Shown here one piece after another: positions 6,138 through 22,167 of a DNA stretch of 64,000 nucleotides. The stretch comes from Hydractinia symbiolongicarpus (Eukaryota > Cnidaria > Hydrozoa > Anthoathecata > Hydractiniidae). A model generated the notes under the pieces. It worked only from the letters and a program-made list of their open reading frames with translations. It made no database searches and had not been told where the DNA came from. Both the position numbers and the translations under genes were made by a program. The stretch's first letter is position 1, and each line of letters begins with the position of its first letter. The DNA lies in contig NC_079883.1 of assembly GCF_029227915.1 (NCBI RefSeq), positions 9,796,001 to 9,860,000 of the forward strand, written 5' to 3'.

Positions 6138-6498
6138 TTTGTGTGTATCTGGCTATTACATTAACAAACGGCTATTTTTATAGCCACACATTTACAAAAA
6201 AACATTATCTTGGTACAAAGTTAAACTTGTTTAAGTCACTTAAACAGTTAAAAAAGAGTAAATTTAAGATTAGATTCCCTAAGTTTAAGTATTTTCGTTT
6301 TTAAATTTCTTATTTTCTTGCTTTTACTTTTCTTGCCCTTCATATTTTTAACATTGTCAAACTTTATGTAGCATAAAATTTTTATGTAGCATAAAATTTA
6401 AACAGAAAGCAGGACAAAGTTTGATATAAAAAGCTAGCCGTAATATTTTTTATGGATGTGTGGCTATAAAAATAGCCGTTTTTTGTTTGGTAAGATGC

Positions 6499-6912
<414 letters not shown>

Positions 6913-7390
6913 TTAAGAAGTCGATGTAGTACGGATACACAAGACGGTCTAAAATGCACTATCGCGCCAAAGTTTTATTTCTCATATTGATTGACAGCTA
7001 AGGTTCAAAACAAACCATTTGATTGGTGCTAAGAAAGTAATTTCTGATTGGCTGCATAATGACATTACGCTCATTACTTTAACATTTTTATAAAATCTGT
7101 GTTTTTTGGCTACGGGAAAACGGCTGTATCTTCTGATACACAAAAGCTTTTGACTTTTTTTTTTTTTAGTAAGTAGCAGAAGGTTTGGCGAATTCCAACG
7201 ATGCCAAATTTATTGCCTTACTGAAACATTAAGACCACGAATTTTTAAAAAAACTACAGTTTTACTTAAAAAAATGTACAAAATGTTCGGAACATTTTGT
7301 AATGACGCAACTCTATTGGTTAATTAGGGTGTTTCCACGAGCAGTAGGTAATTTTATGGCCTCTTTTTAAAGCTGTCTGAATTCTGTTAA

Positions 7391-7747
<357 letters not shown>

Positions 7748-8207
7748 GCGTTGTCATTGCTCAACAAAAACGGCTATTTTTATAGCCACAAATCTTTTAA
7801 AACATTACTTTGTGCACGCTTCCAAATTACACAATGTGTAAAGTCTTGTCACAGTTACATTTATTGCTATACGATACTATGTCATATATGACACAAAAAA
7901 AATTTAGAAATACTTTGTAGGGTTAATTTGCCTGGGAGTGTTTCCGTGAAAAGCTGGGTTAAGTTAAATGTAAGCAATAACATGGATCAATGTACTTGTC
8001 TTTTCTGCAAGTACAGCTAATAATACGTATGAAAAGTGAAGCTAATCCACACACACATGGGGAAGTATTTTAAATGTAGGCTAGTGTTCTTAAGCACATT
8101 ATTTAGAAGTTTTATTAACTTCGGTTAACTTGTAGTGACGCCAAGTAAATGTTTTTTTAAAGATGTGTGGTCTTAAAAAAGACCGTTTGTGTTTGGTAGA
8201 CGTTGGT

Positions 8208-8612
8208 TTACTTGCTGCTTGTGTATTTTGTGACGGCTTTTGTTCCTTCACTGACTGCGTGTTTTGCAAGTTCTCCAGGCAAGAGAAGACGTACTGCGGT
8301 TTGAATTTCACGAGAAGAGATGGTCGACTTTTTGTTTTGAAGAGCCAAACGCGAAGCTTCGGAAGCAATGCGCTCAAAGATGTCGTTGACAAATGAGTTC
8401 ATGATGCTCATAGCTTTGCTTGAAACTCCGACATCTGGGTGAACTTGTTTCAAAACATTGTAGATGTAAATAGCATAACTTTCCTTTCTCTTTCTCTTGC
8501 GTTTCTTTTCACCAGTTCCACCAATCTTTCCTCCTTTTTTGCCGGCTCTTTTTTCACCTTTCTTGGCTACTTTAGGTGCCTGTTTTCCTCCTTTAGCTGC
8601 TGCGTCAGACAT
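8208..8612 (-). CDS. H2B: Histone H2B
   Basis: Same protein as 2356-2760. Stem-loop 8169-8184 (minus); shared promoter with H2A at 8613-8896. Confidence 0.98.
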   Translation of the reverse strand: MSDAAAKGGKQAPKVAKKGEKRAGKKGGKIGGTGEKKRKRKRKESYAIYIYNVLKQVHPDVGVSSKAMSIMNSFVNDIFERIASEASRLALQNKKSTISSREIQTAVRLLLPGELAKHAVSEGTKAVTKYTSSK

Positions 8613-8896
8613 GGTTAAAAATTTTTGCTACTTAACTTGTAAATAAGCATTAAACTGCAAGTCAAAACTTTTTGTTTATAAGTAAAAAAATCGGATCGAA
8701 TTCGATCCGAAAACGCCGATACGCAATTTAATTGGTTAAAAAAAAAATCTTTTGTTTAATACTTAATTATGATTGGTTAAAAAAACATGATTTCGATCCT
8801 ATTTTTATGATGAAAAAACGAGTAAAGTTTATTTCGTTAACACTTACGTTAAATATTCGTACGTTTTTGTATTAACTTACAAATCAAATCGCAGTT

Positions 8897-9277
8897 ATGT
8901 CTGGACGTGGAAAAGGTGGAAAAGCTAAGGCTAAAGCCAAGACAAGATCCTCAAGAGCTGGACTTCAATTTCCAGTCGGTAGAGTGCATAGATTCCTTCG
9001 TAGAGGGCACTATGCTAACCGAATTGGATCTGGAGCACCAGTTTACTTAGCAGCCGTCTTGGAATATTTATCTGCTGAGATATTGGAGTTGGCTGGTAAC
9101 GCAGCAAGAGACAACAAAAAAGCTAGGATTATTCCAAGACATTTACAATTGGCTGTTCGTAATGATGAAGAATTAAACAAACTTTTGAGCGGTGTAACCA
9201 TTGCAGCTGGTGGTGTTTTGCCAAACATTCAAGCTGTCTTACTCCCAAAGAAGAACGACAAAGGACAGAAGAAGTAA
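8897..9277 (+). CDS. H2A: Histone H2A
   Basis: Same protein as 3045-3425. Stem-loop 9300-9315. Confidence 0.98.
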   Translation: MSGRGKGGKAKAKAKTRSSRAGLQFPVGRVHRFLRRGHYANRIGSGAPVYLAAVLEYLSAEILELAGNAARDNKKARIIPRHLQLAVRNDEELNKLLSGVTIAAGGVLPNIQAVLLPKKNDKGQKK

Positions 9278-9474
9278 ACCGCTACACTCAGAAAACAACG
9301 GCTATTTTTATAGCCACACATCTTTAAAAAAACATTGTTTTTTTCACAAAACTATAACCTTAAAGTCTAATAGATAATCCATGCATACGCCTTGTCCTAA
9401 GTAACTCAAAGAAATTAAATAAAAAAATTTGATCACAACGTCAAAATAAATTGCACGTATTTGCACCTACTAAT

Positions 9475-9594
9475 GTCTACGGCCATACCACGATGAACAC
9501 ACCCGTTCTCGTCTGATCACGGAAGTTAAGCATCGTCGGGCCGGGATAGTACTTGGATGGGGGACCGCCTGGGAACTCCCGGTGTCGTAGGCTT
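9475..9594 (+). rRNA. 5S rRNA: 5S ribosomal RNA
   Basis: No difference seen from the copy at 3623-3742. Confidence 0.97.
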
Positions 9595-9921
9595 TTCATT
9601 TTCATTTGCTGTGATATATTTCTTGTTATAACAATTAAGGAACGTGGCGGTTGTTGAAAGTGTTTCCTATGACATTTTCCTACGACATTTTCAGGTGATA
9701 GTACGAGAAAAAAGAGCTTTCAAATGCATACAAACTCGATCTATTGCCGATCATCCAATAACCCTGACGGAATGGCAAATAAAATAAAATTCCGCCGCCT
9801 TCCGAGGACTTATATCGCAATCACGTTTCGTAACAGCCAAGCGAGGTTTTACCTTAGCGTTTAAGTCACCACCGACATTTGGCCGCGCAACTTTTCTAAG
9901 CTCATTCATTTTGACTTAAGG

Positions 9922-10086
9922 AGGGGGCGAGCGCGGACGCAGGCCCCCACTACCAGAAATTGTACGGTCGAGTTACTGACGTTTGCAGTAATCGCAGAGG
10001 TCAGCCCAAGCGTAGTGCAATGCAAGAGCCTCACTCTGGAAGAAAACCCTCATTGATCAGTCTTTACTTCCCCGTCAGGTAAGTAT
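9922..10086 (-). ncRNA. U1: U1 snRNA
   Basis: As the copy at 4070-4234. PSE-like motif at 10130-10143. Confidence 0.93.
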
Positions 10087-10276
10087 GAGTTGGAACTGCA
10101 CCGTAGCATGAGGGTACCCTTCAAAGTTTGTTAATGCTTGTGGCTTGAGTGTGTTATAAACTGCCGTGTCGCGGGGCATAGGCTGTATTCTCCCCCAGTG
10201 TACGCGTTTTGTTCCCGCCGTAGACTATGCAGAGTGCCGTCGGAAAGAGGACTGCTATTATTCTTTTATTGCTTAT

Positions 10277-10463
10277 GTGGGCCGCCATCGGTAATAGTGC
10301 AACACCAAGGCAACCCGTGGTCACGGCGTGAATGAATCCACCTCCATGACCCAAGGCCAAAAATCAGATTAATATACTGACCATTCAGAGAATGGCCTAC
10401 CAGATATTAAACTGATAAGAACAGATACTACACTTGATCTTAGCCATTAGGCCGAGAAGCGAT
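10277..10463 (-). ncRNA. U2: U2 snRNA
   Basis: As the copy at 4425-4611. PSE-like motif at 10504-10517. Confidence 0.95.
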
Positions 10464-10785
10464 AAAGAACAAGCGTTGCCATGATAGGCATCGTCCACAC
10501 ACCGTAACTGCTTGTGGAGCATGTCACGTTACTGTAAAGCTTACAACTGTCACCGCGTACGGATGGACGGCGACATAGTAAAAATCACGGCTGTTGATTT
10601 AGCCGTAGGATGGAGAGCGACTGTAGCGAGTGGATGGTAACTTACATGAATGCTAACAAAGGCGACGATACTAAGTGCGTGATATTACTTTCCAATATGT
10701 CTGCGTACATTCCGTTTATCAACGCATTACGCCAGAACGTGCGCGCGCGTTACACAGTAGACCATGCAGCCGAAATGCGACAGTG

Positions 10786-10858
10786 CGACCCTGCCAGGAG
10801 TCGAACCTGGAATCCCCTGATTCGTAGTCAGATGCCTTATCCATTGGGCCACAGGGCC
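10786..10858 (-). tRNA. trnR-ACG: tRNA-Arg (ACG)
   Basis: As 4934-5006, with intact G1-C72. Confidence 0.94.
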
Positions 10859-11437
10859 ATGCTTATGACTTCGCCCCATCGTCATTTTGGCTTGCGCATT
10901 CGTTTTACTTACGACAGAATTCTTCGTGTTTGTAGCCATGAAAGAAAGGGACTTCTGTGAGTGAATTTTTTTACTGTGGTCTAATAAAAAAGTCGAAACG
11001 CAGTGCCCAATATATGAATTGCTCCTAATAGCCGGAAACAGGCCGTGTCGATGATGTAGGCCGACATACGCAACGCAAACCAAAGAACGCTTTATGAAAA
11101 TCCTAACACGAGCGCGGAAGAAGCCCAAATTAACAGACTAGATGTAATGCTGAAGACCTCAAACTCCAGCAGCTTCTCTTGCAGACTATTGCGTCGTACT
11201 ACAAATAAAAATTAACATGCTTTCGCATAGTCGCGGCACCCAAAACGGACATTATACGATGTACAGAAACACACATTTCTGTTTTCGCGCCAAATCAATT
11301 CCCGGGAGTGGTACTTTTACGTCCGCATACTTCGCACCGTCTTAAATTATATCTCATTTACACGGTAATGTTTAGTATACTTCTACTGTGATAACAAGCA
11401 TCGTTTATCGTTGGATTGTTGTAAGAAAACATTAAAA

Positions 11438-11989
11438 ATGAGTGAAGCAGCTTCTCCAAAGAAAATCGCACCCAAGAAGAAACCTGCTGCAAAGAAGACA
11501 GCTGATCACCCTAAATATGTGGACATGATCAAGGCTGCTATCGCTACCCTAAAGGAACGCGGTGGTTCATCTCGCCAAGCTATTACAAAATATATTCATG
11601 CAAATTACAAAGTTGCTGAAAACTCAGATCATCATCTGAAAATGGCTCTTAAACGAGGAGTAACATCAGGCGATTTGATTCAAACTAAAGGCACTGGTGC
11701 TTCTGGATCATTCAAGCTAGGTCAGGTAAAAAAAGAAAAACCTAAGAAAAAGGCCGCAGCAAAAAAGCCAACGGCAAAGAAGCCTACTGCAAAGAAAAGT
11801 ACACCAAAAAAGAAGCCAGCAAAGAAGAGCACGCCAAAGAAAGCAGCAAAGAAGCCTGCCACAAAGAAAGCCTCGGCTAAGAAACCAGCAGCTAAGAAAC
11901 CCACAAAGAAGCCTGTTGCTAAAAAACCTGCAGCAAAGAAGGTCAAAAAGACTCCCAAAAAGGCAGCAAAGAAGACCGCAAAAAAATAA
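11438..11989 (+). CDS. H1: Linker histone H1
   Basis: Same 183-residue protein as 5586-6137. Stem-loop 12022-12037. Confidence 0.97.
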   Translation: MSEAASPKKIAPKKKPAAKKTADHPKYVDMIKAAIATLKERGGSSRQAITKYIHANYKVAENSDHHLKMALKRGVTSGDLIQTKGTGASGSFKLGQVKKEKPKKKAAAKKPTAKKPTAKKSTPKKKPAKKSTPKKAAKKPATKKASAKKPAAKKPTKKPVAKKPAAKKVKKTPKKAAKKTAKK

Positions 11990-12350
11990 TTTGTGTGTAT
12001 CTGGCTATTACATTAACAAACGGCTATTTTTATAGCCACACATTTACAAAAAAACATTATCTTGGTACAAAGTTAAACTTGTTTAAGTCACTTAAACAGT
12101 TAAAAAAGAGTAAATTTAAGATTAGATTCCCTAAGTTTAAGTATTTTCGTTTTTAAATTTCTTATTTTCTTGCTTTTACTTTTCTTGCCCTTCATATTTT
12201 TAACATTGTCAAACTTTATGTAGCATAAAATTTTTATGTAGCATAAAATTTAAACAGAAAGCAGGACAAAGTTTGATATAAAAAGCTAGCCGTAATATTT
12301 TTTATGGATGTGTGGCTATAAAAATAGCCGTTTTTTGTTTGGTAAGATGC

Positions 12351-12764
<414 letters not shown>

Positions 12765-13242
12765 TTAAGAAGTCGATGTAGTACGGATACACAAGACGGT
12801 CTAAAATGCACTATCGCGCCAAAGTTTTATTTCTCATATTGATTGACAGCTAAGGTTCAAAACAAACCATTTGATTGGTGCTAAGAAAGTAATTTCTGAT
12901 TGGCTGCATAATGACATTACGCTCATTACTTTAACATTTTTATAAAATCTGTGTTTTTTGGCTACGGGAAAACGGCTGTATCTTCTGATACACAAAAGCT
13001 TTTGACTTTTTTTTTTTTTAGTAAGTAGCAGAAGGTTTGGCGAATTCCAACGATGCCAAATTTATTGCCTTACTGAAACATTAAGACCACGAATTTTTAA
13101 AAAAACTACAGTTTTACTTAAAAAAATGTACAAAATGTTCGGAACATTTTGTAATGACGCAACTCTATTGGTTAATTAGGGTGTTTCCACGAGCAGTAGG
13201 TAATTTTATGGCCTCTTTTTAAAGCTGTCTGAATTCTGTTAA

Positions 13243-13599
<357 letters not shown>

Positions 13600-14059
13600 G
13601 CGTTGTCATTGCTCAACAAAAACGGCTATTTTTATAGCCACAAATCTTTTAAAACATTACTTTGTGCACGCTTCCAAATTACACAATGTGTAAAGTCTTG
13701 TCACAGTTACATTTATTGCTATACGATACTATGTCATATATGACACAAAAAAAATTTAGAAATACTTTGTAGGGTTAATTTGCCTGGGAGTGTTTCCGTG
13801 AAAAGCTGGGTTAAGTTAAATGTAAGCAATAACATGGATCAATGTACTTGTCTTTTCTGCAAGTACAGCTAATAATACGTATGAAAAGTGAAGCTAATCC
13901 ACACACACATGGGGAAGTATTTTAAATGTAGGCTAGTGTTCTTAAGCACATTATTTAGAAGTTTTATTAACTTCGGTTAACTTGTAGTGACGCCAAGTAA
14001 ATGTTTTTTTAAAGATGTGTGGTCTTAAAAAAGACCGTTTGTGTTTGGTAGACGTTGGT

Positions 14060-14464
14060 TTACTTGCTGCTTGTGTATTTTGTGACGGCTTTTGTTCCTT
14101 CACTGACTGCGTGTTTTGCAAGTTCTCCAGGCAAGAGAAGACGTACTGCGGTTTGAATTTCACGAGAAGAGATGGTCGACTTTTTGTTTTGAAGAGCCAA
14201 ACGCGAAGCTTCGGAAGCAATGCGCTCAAAGATGTCGTTGACAAATGAGTTCATGATGCTCATAGCTTTGCTTGAAACTCCGACATCTGGGTGAACTTGT
14301 TTCAAAACATTGTAGATGTAAATAGCATAACTTTCCTTTCTCTTTCTCTTGCGTTTCTTTTCACCAGTTCCACCAATCTTTCCTCCTTTTTTGCCGGCTC
14401 TTTTTTCACCTTTCTTGGCTACTTTAGGTGCCTGTTTTCCTCCTTTAGCTGCTGCGTCAGACAT
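14060..14464 (-). CDS. H2B: Histone H2B
   Basis: Same protein as 2356-2760. Stem-loop 14021-14036 (minus). Confidence 0.98.
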   Translation of the reverse strand: MSDAAAKGGKQAPKVAKKGEKRAGKKGGKIGGTGEKKRKRKRKESYAIYIYNVLKQVHPDVGVSSKAMSIMNSFVNDIFERIASEASRLALQNKKSTISSREIQTAVRLLLPGELAKHAVSEGTKAVTKYTSSK

Positions 14465-14748
14465 GGTTAAAAATTTTTGCTACTTAACTTGTAAATAAGC
14501 ATTAAACTGCAAGTCAAAACTTTTTGTTTATAAGTAAAAAAATCGGATCGAATTCGATCCGAAAACGCCGATACGCAATTTAATTGGTTAAAAAAAAAAT
14601 CTTTTGTTTAATACTTAATTATGATTGGTTAAAAAAACATGATTTCGATCCTATTTTTATGATGAAAAAACGAGTAAAGTTTATTTCGTTAACACTTACG
14701 TTAAATATTCGTACGTTTTTGTATTAACTTACAAATCAAATCGCAGTT

Positions 14749-15129
14749 ATGTCTGGACGTGGAAAAGGTGGAAAAGCTAAGGCTAAAGCCAAGACAAGAT
14801 CCTCAAGAGCTGGACTTCAATTTCCAGTCGGTAGAGTGCATAGATTCCTTCGTAGAGGGCACTATGCTAACCGAATTGGATCTGGAGCACCAGTTTACTT
14901 AGCAGCCGTCTTGGAATATTTATCTGCTGAGATATTGGAGTTGGCTGGTAACGCAGCAAGAGACAACAAAAAAGCTAGGATTATTCCAAGACATTTACAA
15001 TTGGCTGTTCGTAATGATGAAGAATTAAACAAACTTTTGAGCGGTGTAACCATTGCAGCTGGTGGTGTTTTGCCAAACATTCAAGCTGTCTTACTCCCAA
15101 AGAAGAACGACAAAGGACAGAAGAAGTAA
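14749..15129 (+). CDS. H2A: Histone H2A
   Basis: Same protein as 3045-3425. Stem-loop 15152-15167. Confidence 0.98.
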   Translation: MSGRGKGGKAKAKAKTRSSRAGLQFPVGRVHRFLRRGHYANRIGSGAPVYLAAVLEYLSAEILELAGNAARDNKKARIIPRHLQLAVRNDEELNKLLSGVTIAAGGVLPNIQAVLLPKKNDKGQKK

Positions 15130-15326
15130 ACCGCTACACTCAGAAAACAACGGCTATTTTTATAGCCACACATCTTTAAAAAAACATTGTTTTTTTCACA
15201 AAACTATAACCTTAAAGTCTAATAGATAATCCATGCATACGCCTTGTCCTAAGTAACTCAAAGAAATTAAATAAAAAAATTTGATCACAACGTCAAAATA
15301 AATTGCACGTATTTGCACCTACTAAT

Positions 15327-15446
15327 GTCTACGGCCATACCACGATGAACACACCCGTTCTCGTCTGATCACGGAAGTTAAGCATCGTCGGGCCGGGATA
15401 GTACTTGGATGGGGGACCGCCTGGGAACTCCCGGTGTCGTAGGCTT
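15327..15446 (+). rRNA. 5S rRNA: 5S ribosomal RNA
   Basis: No difference seen from 3623-3742. Confidence 0.97.
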
Positions 15447-15773
15447 TTCATTTTCATTTGCTGTGATATATTTCTTGTTATAACAATTAAGGAACGTGGC
15501 GGTTGTTGAAAGTGTTTCCTATGACATTTTCCTACGACATTTTCAGGTGATAGTACGAGAAAAAAGAGCTTTCAAATGCATACAAACTCGATCTATTGCC
15601 GATCATCCAATAACCCTGACGGAATGGCAAATAAAATAAAATTCCGCCGCCTTCCGAGGACTTATATCGCAATCACGTTTCGTAACAGCCAAGCGAGGTT
15701 TTACCTTAGCGTTTAAGTCACCACCGACATTTGGCCGCGCAACTTTTCTAAGCTCATTCATTTTGACTTAAGG

Positions 15774-15938
15774 AGGGGGCGAGCGCGGACGCAGGCCCCC
15801 ACTACCAGAAATTGTACGGTCGAGTTACTGACGTTTGCAGTAATCGCAGAGGTCAGCCCAAGCGTAGTGCAATGCAAGAGCCTCACTCTGGAAGAAAACC
15901 CTCATTGATCAGTCTTTACTTCCCCGTCAGGTAAGTAT
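15774..15938 (-). ncRNA. U1: U1 snRNA
   Basis: As 4070-4234. PSE-like motif at 15982-15995. Confidence 0.93.
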
Positions 15939-16128
15939 GAGTTGGAACTGCACCGTAGCATGAGGGTACCCTTCAAAGTTTGTTAATGCTTGTGGCTTGA
16001 GTGTGTTATAAACTGCCGTGTCGCGGGGCATAGGCTGTATTCTCCCCCAGTGTACGCGTTTTGTTCCCGCCGTAGACTATGCAGAGTGCCGTCGGAAAGA
16101 GGACTGCTATTATTCTTTTATTGCTTAT

Positions 16129-16315
16129 GTGGGCCGCCATCGGTAATAGTGCAACACCAAGGCAACCCGTGGTCACGGCGTGAATGAATCCACCTCCATG
16201 ACCCAAGGCCAAAAATCAGATTAATATACTGACCATTCAGAGAATGGCCTACCAGATATTAAACTGATAAGAACAGATACTACACTTGATCTTAGCCATT
16301 AGGCCGAGAAGCGAT
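16129..16315 (-). ncRNA. U2: U2 snRNA
   Basis: As 4425-4611. PSE-like motif at 16356-16369. Confidence 0.95.
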
Positions 16316-16637
16316 AAAGAACAAGCGTTGCCATGATAGGCATCGTCCACACACCGTAACTGCTTGTGGAGCATGTCACGTTACTGTAAAGCTTACAACT
16401 GTCACCGCGTACGGATGGACGGCGACATAGTAAAAATCACGGCTGTTGATTTAGCCGTAGGATGGAGAGCGACTGTAGCGAGTGGATGGTAACTTACATG
16501 AATGCTAACAAAGGCGACGATACTAAGTGCGTGATATTACTTTCCAATATGTCTGCGTACATTCCGTTTATCAACGCATTACGCCAGAACGTGCGCGCGC
16601 GTTACACAGTAGACCATGCAGCCGAAATGCGACAGTG

Positions 16638-16710
16638 CGACCCTGCCAGGAGTCGAACCTGGAATCCCCTGATTCGTAGTCAGATGCCTTATCCATTGGG
16701 CCACAGGGCC
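16638..16710 (-). tRNA. trnR-ACG: tRNA-Arg (ACG)
   Basis: As 4934-5006, with intact G1-C72. Confidence 0.94.
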
Positions 16711-17289
16711 ATGCTTATGACTTCGCCCCATCGTCATTTTGGCTTGCGCATTCGTTTTACTTACGACAGAATTCTTCGTGTTTGTAGCCATGAAAGAAAG
16801 GGACTTCTGTGAGTGAATTTTTTTACTGTGGTCTAATAAAAAAGTCGAAACGCAGTGCCCAATATATGAATTGCTCCTAATAGCCGGAAACAGGCCGTGT
16901 CGATGATGTAGGCCGACATACGCAACGCAAACCAAAGAACGCTTTATGAAAATCCTAACACGAGCGCGGAAGAAGCCCAAATTAACAGACTAGATGTAAT
17001 GCTGAAGACCTCAAACTCCAGCAGCTTCTCTTGCAGACTATTGCGTCGTACTACAAATAAAAATTAACATGCTTTCGCATAGTCGCGGCACCCAAAACGG
17101 ACATTATACGATGTACAGAAACACACATTTCTGTTTTCGCGCCAAATCAATTCCCGGGAGTGGTACTTTTACGTCCGCATACTTCGCACCGTCTTAAATT
17201 ATATCTCATTTACACGGTAATGTTTAGTATACTTCTACTGTGATAACAAGCATCGTTTATCGTTGGATTGTTGTAAGAAAACATTAAAA

Positions 17290-17841
17290 ATGAGTGAAGC
17301 AGCTTCTCCAAAGAAAATCGCACCCAAGAAGAAACCTGCTGCAAAGAAGACAGCTGATCACCCTAAATATGTGGACATGATCAAGGCTGCTATCGCTACC
17401 CTAAAGGAACGCGGTGGTTCATCTCGCCAAGCTATTACAAAATATATTCATGCAAATTACAAAGTTGCTGAAAACTCAGATCATCATCTGAAAATGGCTC
17501 TTAAACGAGGAGTAACATCAGGCGATTTGATTCAAACTAAAGGCACTGGTGCTTCTGGATCATTCAAGCTAGGTCAGGTAAAAAAAGAAAAACCTAAGAA
17601 AAAGGCCGCAGCAAAAAAGCCAACGGCAAAGAAGCCTACTGCAAAGAAAAGTACACCAAAAAAGAAGCCAGCAAAGAAGAGCACGCCAAAGAAAGCAGCA
17701 AAGAAGCCTGCCACAAAGAAAGCCTCGGCTAAGAAACCAGCAGCTAAGAAACCCACAAAGAAGCCTGTTGCTAAAAAACCTGCAGCAAAGAAGGTCAAAA
17801 AGACTCCCAAAAAGGCAGCAAAGAAGACCGCAAAAAAATAA
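17290..17841 (+). CDS. H1: Linker histone H1
   Basis: Same protein as 5586-6137. Stem-loop 17874-17889. The A-rich element after the loop carries a private A to G at 17906. Confidence 0.97.
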   Translation: MSEAASPKKIAPKKKPAAKKTADHPKYVDMIKAAIATLKERGGSSRQAITKYIHANYKVAENSDHHLKMALKRGVTSGDLIQTKGTGASGSFKLGQVKKEKPKKKAAAKKPTAKKPTAKKSTPKKKPAKKSTPKKAAKKPATKKASAKKPAAKKPTKKPVAKKPAAKKVKKTPKKAAKKTAKK

Positions 17842-18202
17842 TTTGTGTGTATCTGGCTATTACATTAACAAACGGCTATTTTTATAGCCACACATTTACA
17901 AAAAAGCATTATCTTGGTACAAAGTTAAACTTGTTTAAGTCACTTAAACAGTTAAAAAAGAGTAAATTTAAGATTAGATTCCCTAAGTTTAAGTATTTTC
18001 GTTTTTAAATTTCTTATTTTCTTGCTTTTACTTTTCTTGCCCTTCATATTTTTAACATTGTCAAACTTTATGTAGCATAAAATTTTTATGTAGCATAAAA
18101 TTTAAACAGAAAGCAGGACAAAGTTTGATATAAAAAGCTAGCCGTAATATTTTTTATGGATGTGTGGCTATAAAAATAGCCGTTTTTTGTTTGGTAAGAT
18201 GC

Positions 18203-18616
<414 letters not shown>

Positions 18617-19094
18617 TTAAGAAGTCGATGTAGTACGGATACACAAGACGGTCTAAAATGCACTATCGCGCCAAAGTTTTATTTCTCATATTGATTGACA
18701 GCTAAGGTTCAAAACAAACCATTTGATTGGTGCTAAGAAAGTAATTTCTGATTGGCTGCATAATGACATTACGCTCATTACTTTAACATTTTTATAAAAT
18801 CTGTGTTTTTTGGCTACGGGAAAACGGCTGTATCTTCTGATACACAAAAGCTTTTGACTTTTTTTTTTTTTAGTAAGTAGCAGAAGGTTTGGCGAATTCC
18901 AACGATGCCAAATTTATTGCCTTACTGAAACATTAAGACCACGAATTTTTAAAAAAACTACAGTTTTACTTAAAAAAATGTACAAAATGTTCGGAACATT
19001 TTGTAATGACGCAACTCTATTGGTTAATTAGGGTGTTTCCACGAGCAGTAGGTAATTTTATGGCCTCTTTTTAAAGCTGTCTGAATTCTGTTAA

Positions 19095-19451
<357 letters not shown>

Positions 19452-19911
19452 GCGTTGTCATTGCTCAACAAAAACGGCTATTTTTATAGCCACAAATCTT
19501 TTAAAACATTACTTTGTGCACGCTTCCAAATTACACAATGTGTAAAGTCTTGTCACAGTTACATTTATTGCTATACGATACTATGTCATATATGACACAA
19601 AAAAAATTTAGAAATACTTTGTAGGGTTAATTTGCCTGGGAGTGTTTCCGTGAAAAGCTGGGTTAAGTTAAATGTAAGCAATAACATGGATCAATGTACT
19701 TGTCTTTTCTGCAAGTACAGCTAATAATACGTATGAAAAGTGAAGCTAATCCACACACACATGGGGAAGTATTTTAAATGTAGGCTAGTGTTCTTAAGCA
19801 CATTATTTAGAAGTTTTATTAACTTCGGTTAACTTGTAGTGACGCCAAGTAAATGTTTTTTTAAAGATGTGTGGTCTTAAAAAAGACCGTTTGTGTTTGG
19901 TAGACGTTGGT

Positions 19912-20316
19912 TTACTTGCTGCTTGTGTATTTTGTGACGGCTTTTGTTCCTTCACTGACTGCGTGTTTTGCAAGTTCTCCAGGCAAGAGAAGACGTACTG
20001 CGGTTTGAATTTCACGAGAAGAGATGGTCGACTTTTTGTTTTGAAGAGCCAAACGCGAAGCTTCGGAAGCAATGCGCTCAAAGATGTCGTTGACAAATGA
20101 GTTCATGATGCTCATAGCTTTGCTTGAAACTCCGACATCTGGGTGAACTTGTTTCAAAACATTGTAGATGTAAATAGCATAACTTTCCTTTCTCTTTCTC
20201 TTGCGTTTCTTTTCACCAGTTCCACCAATCTTTCCTCCTTTTTTGCCGGCTCTTTTTTCACCTTTCTTGGCTACTTTAGGTGCCTGTTTTCCTCCTTTAG
20301 CTGCTGCGTCAGACAT
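19912..20316 (-). CDS. H2B: Histone H2B
   Basis: Same protein as 2356-2760. Stem-loop 19873-19888 (minus). Confidence 0.98.
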   Translation of the reverse strand: MSDAAAKGGKQAPKVAKKGEKRAGKKGGKIGGTGEKKRKRKRKESYAIYIYNVLKQVHPDVGVSSKAMSIMNSFVNDIFERIASEASRLALQNKKSTISSREIQTAVRLLLPGELAKHAVSEGTKAVTKYTSSK

Positions 20317-20600
20317 GGTTAAAAATTTTTGCTACTTAACTTGTAAATAAGCATTAAACTGCAAGTCAAAACTTTTTGTTTATAAGTAAAAAAATCGGAT
20401 CGAATTCGATCCGAAAACGCCGATACGCAATTTAATTGGTTAAAAAAAAAATCTTTTGTTTAATACTTAATTATGATTGGTTAAAAAAACATGATTTCGA
20501 TCCTATTTTTATGATGAAAAAACGAGTAAAGTTTATTTCGTTAACACTTACGTTAAATATTCGTACGTTTTTGTATTAACTTACAAATCAAATCGCAGTT

Positions 20601-20981
20601 ATGTCTGGACGTGGAAAAGGTGGAAAAGCTAAGGCTAAAGCCAAGACAAGATCCTCAAGAGCTGGACTTCAATTTCCAGTCGGTAGAGTGCATAGATTCC
20701 TTCGTAGAGGGCACTATGCTAACCGAATTGGATCTGGAGCACCAGTTTACTTAGCAGCCGTCTTGGAATATTTATCTGCTGAGATATTGGAGTTGGCTGG
20801 TAACGCAGCAAGAGACAACAAAAAAGCTAGGATTATTCCAAGACATTTACAATTGGCTGTTCGTAATGATGAAGAATTAAACAAACTTTTGAGCGGTGTA
20901 ACCATTGCAGCTGGTGGTGTTTTGCCAAACATTCAAGCTGTCTTACTCCCAAAGAAGAACGACAAAGGACAGAAGAAGTAA
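20601..20981 (+). CDS. H2A: Histone H2A
   Basis: Same protein as 3045-3425. Stem-loop 21004-21019. Confidence 0.98.
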   Translation: MSGRGKGGKAKAKAKTRSSRAGLQFPVGRVHRFLRRGHYANRIGSGAPVYLAAVLEYLSAEILELAGNAARDNKKARIIPRHLQLAVRNDEELNKLLSGVTIAAGGVLPNIQAVLLPKKNDKGQKK

Positions 20982-21178
20982 ACCGCTACACTCAGAAAAC
21001 AACGGCTATTTTTATAGCCACACATCTTTAAAAAAACATTGTTTTTTTCACAAAACTATAACCTTAAAGTCTAATAGATAATCCATGCATACGCCTTGTC
21101 CTAAGTAACTCAAAGAAATTAAATAAAAAAATTTGATCACAACGTCAAAATAAATTGCACGTATTTGCACCTACTAAT

Positions 21179-21298
21179 GTCTACGGCCATACCACGATGA
21201 ACACACCCGTTCTCGTCTGATCACGGAAGTTAAGCATCGTCGGGCCGGGATAGTACTTGGATGGGGGACCGCCTGGGAACTCCCGGTGTCGTAGGCTT
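21179..21298 (+). rRNA. 5S rRNA: 5S ribosomal RNA
   Basis: No difference seen from 3623-3742. Confidence 0.97.
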
Positions 21299-21625
21299 TT
21301 CATTTTCATTTGCTGTGATATATTTCTTGTTATAACAATTAAGGAACGTGGCGGTTGTTGAAAGTGTTTCCTATGACATTTTCCTACGACATTTTCAGGT
21401 GATAGTACGAGAAAAAAGAGCTTTCAAATGCATACAAACTCGATCTATTGCCGATCATCCAATAACCCTGACGGAATGGCAAATAAAATAAAATTCCGCC
21501 GCCTTCCGAGGACTTATATCGCAATCACGTTTCGTAACAGCCAAGCGAGGTTTTACCTTAGCGTTTAAGTCACCACCGACATTTGGCCGCGCAACTTTTC
21601 TAAGCTCATTCATTTTGACTTAAGG

Positions 21626-21790
21626 AGGGGGCGAGCGCGGACGCAGGCCCCCACTACCAGAAATTGTACGGTCGAGTTACTGACGTTTGCAGTAATCGCA
21701 GAGGTCAGCCCAAGCGTAGTGCAATGCAAGAGCCTCACTCTGGAAGAAAACCCTCATTGATCAGTCTTTACTTCCCCGTCAGGTAAGTAT
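21626..21790 (-). ncRNA. U1: U1 snRNA
   Basis: As 4070-4234. PSE-like motif at 21834-21847. Confidence 0.93.
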
Positions 21791-21980
21791 GAGTTGGAAC
21801 TGCACCGTAGCATGAGGGTACCCTTCAAAGTTTGTTAATGCTTGTGGCTTGAGTGTGTTATAAACTGCCGTGTCGCGGGGCATAGGCTGTATTCTCCCCC
21901 AGTGTACGCGTTTTGTTCCCGCCGTAGACTATGCAGAGTGCCGTCGGAAAGAGGACTGCTATTATTCTTTTATTGCTTAT

Positions 21981-22167
21981 GTGGGCCGCCATCGGTAATA
22001 GTGCAACACCAAGGCAACCCGTGGTCACGGCGTGAATGAATCCACCTCCATGACCCAAGGCCAAAAATCAGATTAATATACTGACCATTCAGAGAATGGC
22101 CTACCAGATATTAAACTGATAAGAACAGATACTACACTTGATCTTAGCCATTAGGCCGAGAAGCGAT
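21981..22167 (-). ncRNA. U2: U2 snRNA
   Basis: As 4425-4611. PSE-like motif at 22208-22221. Confidence 0.95.
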
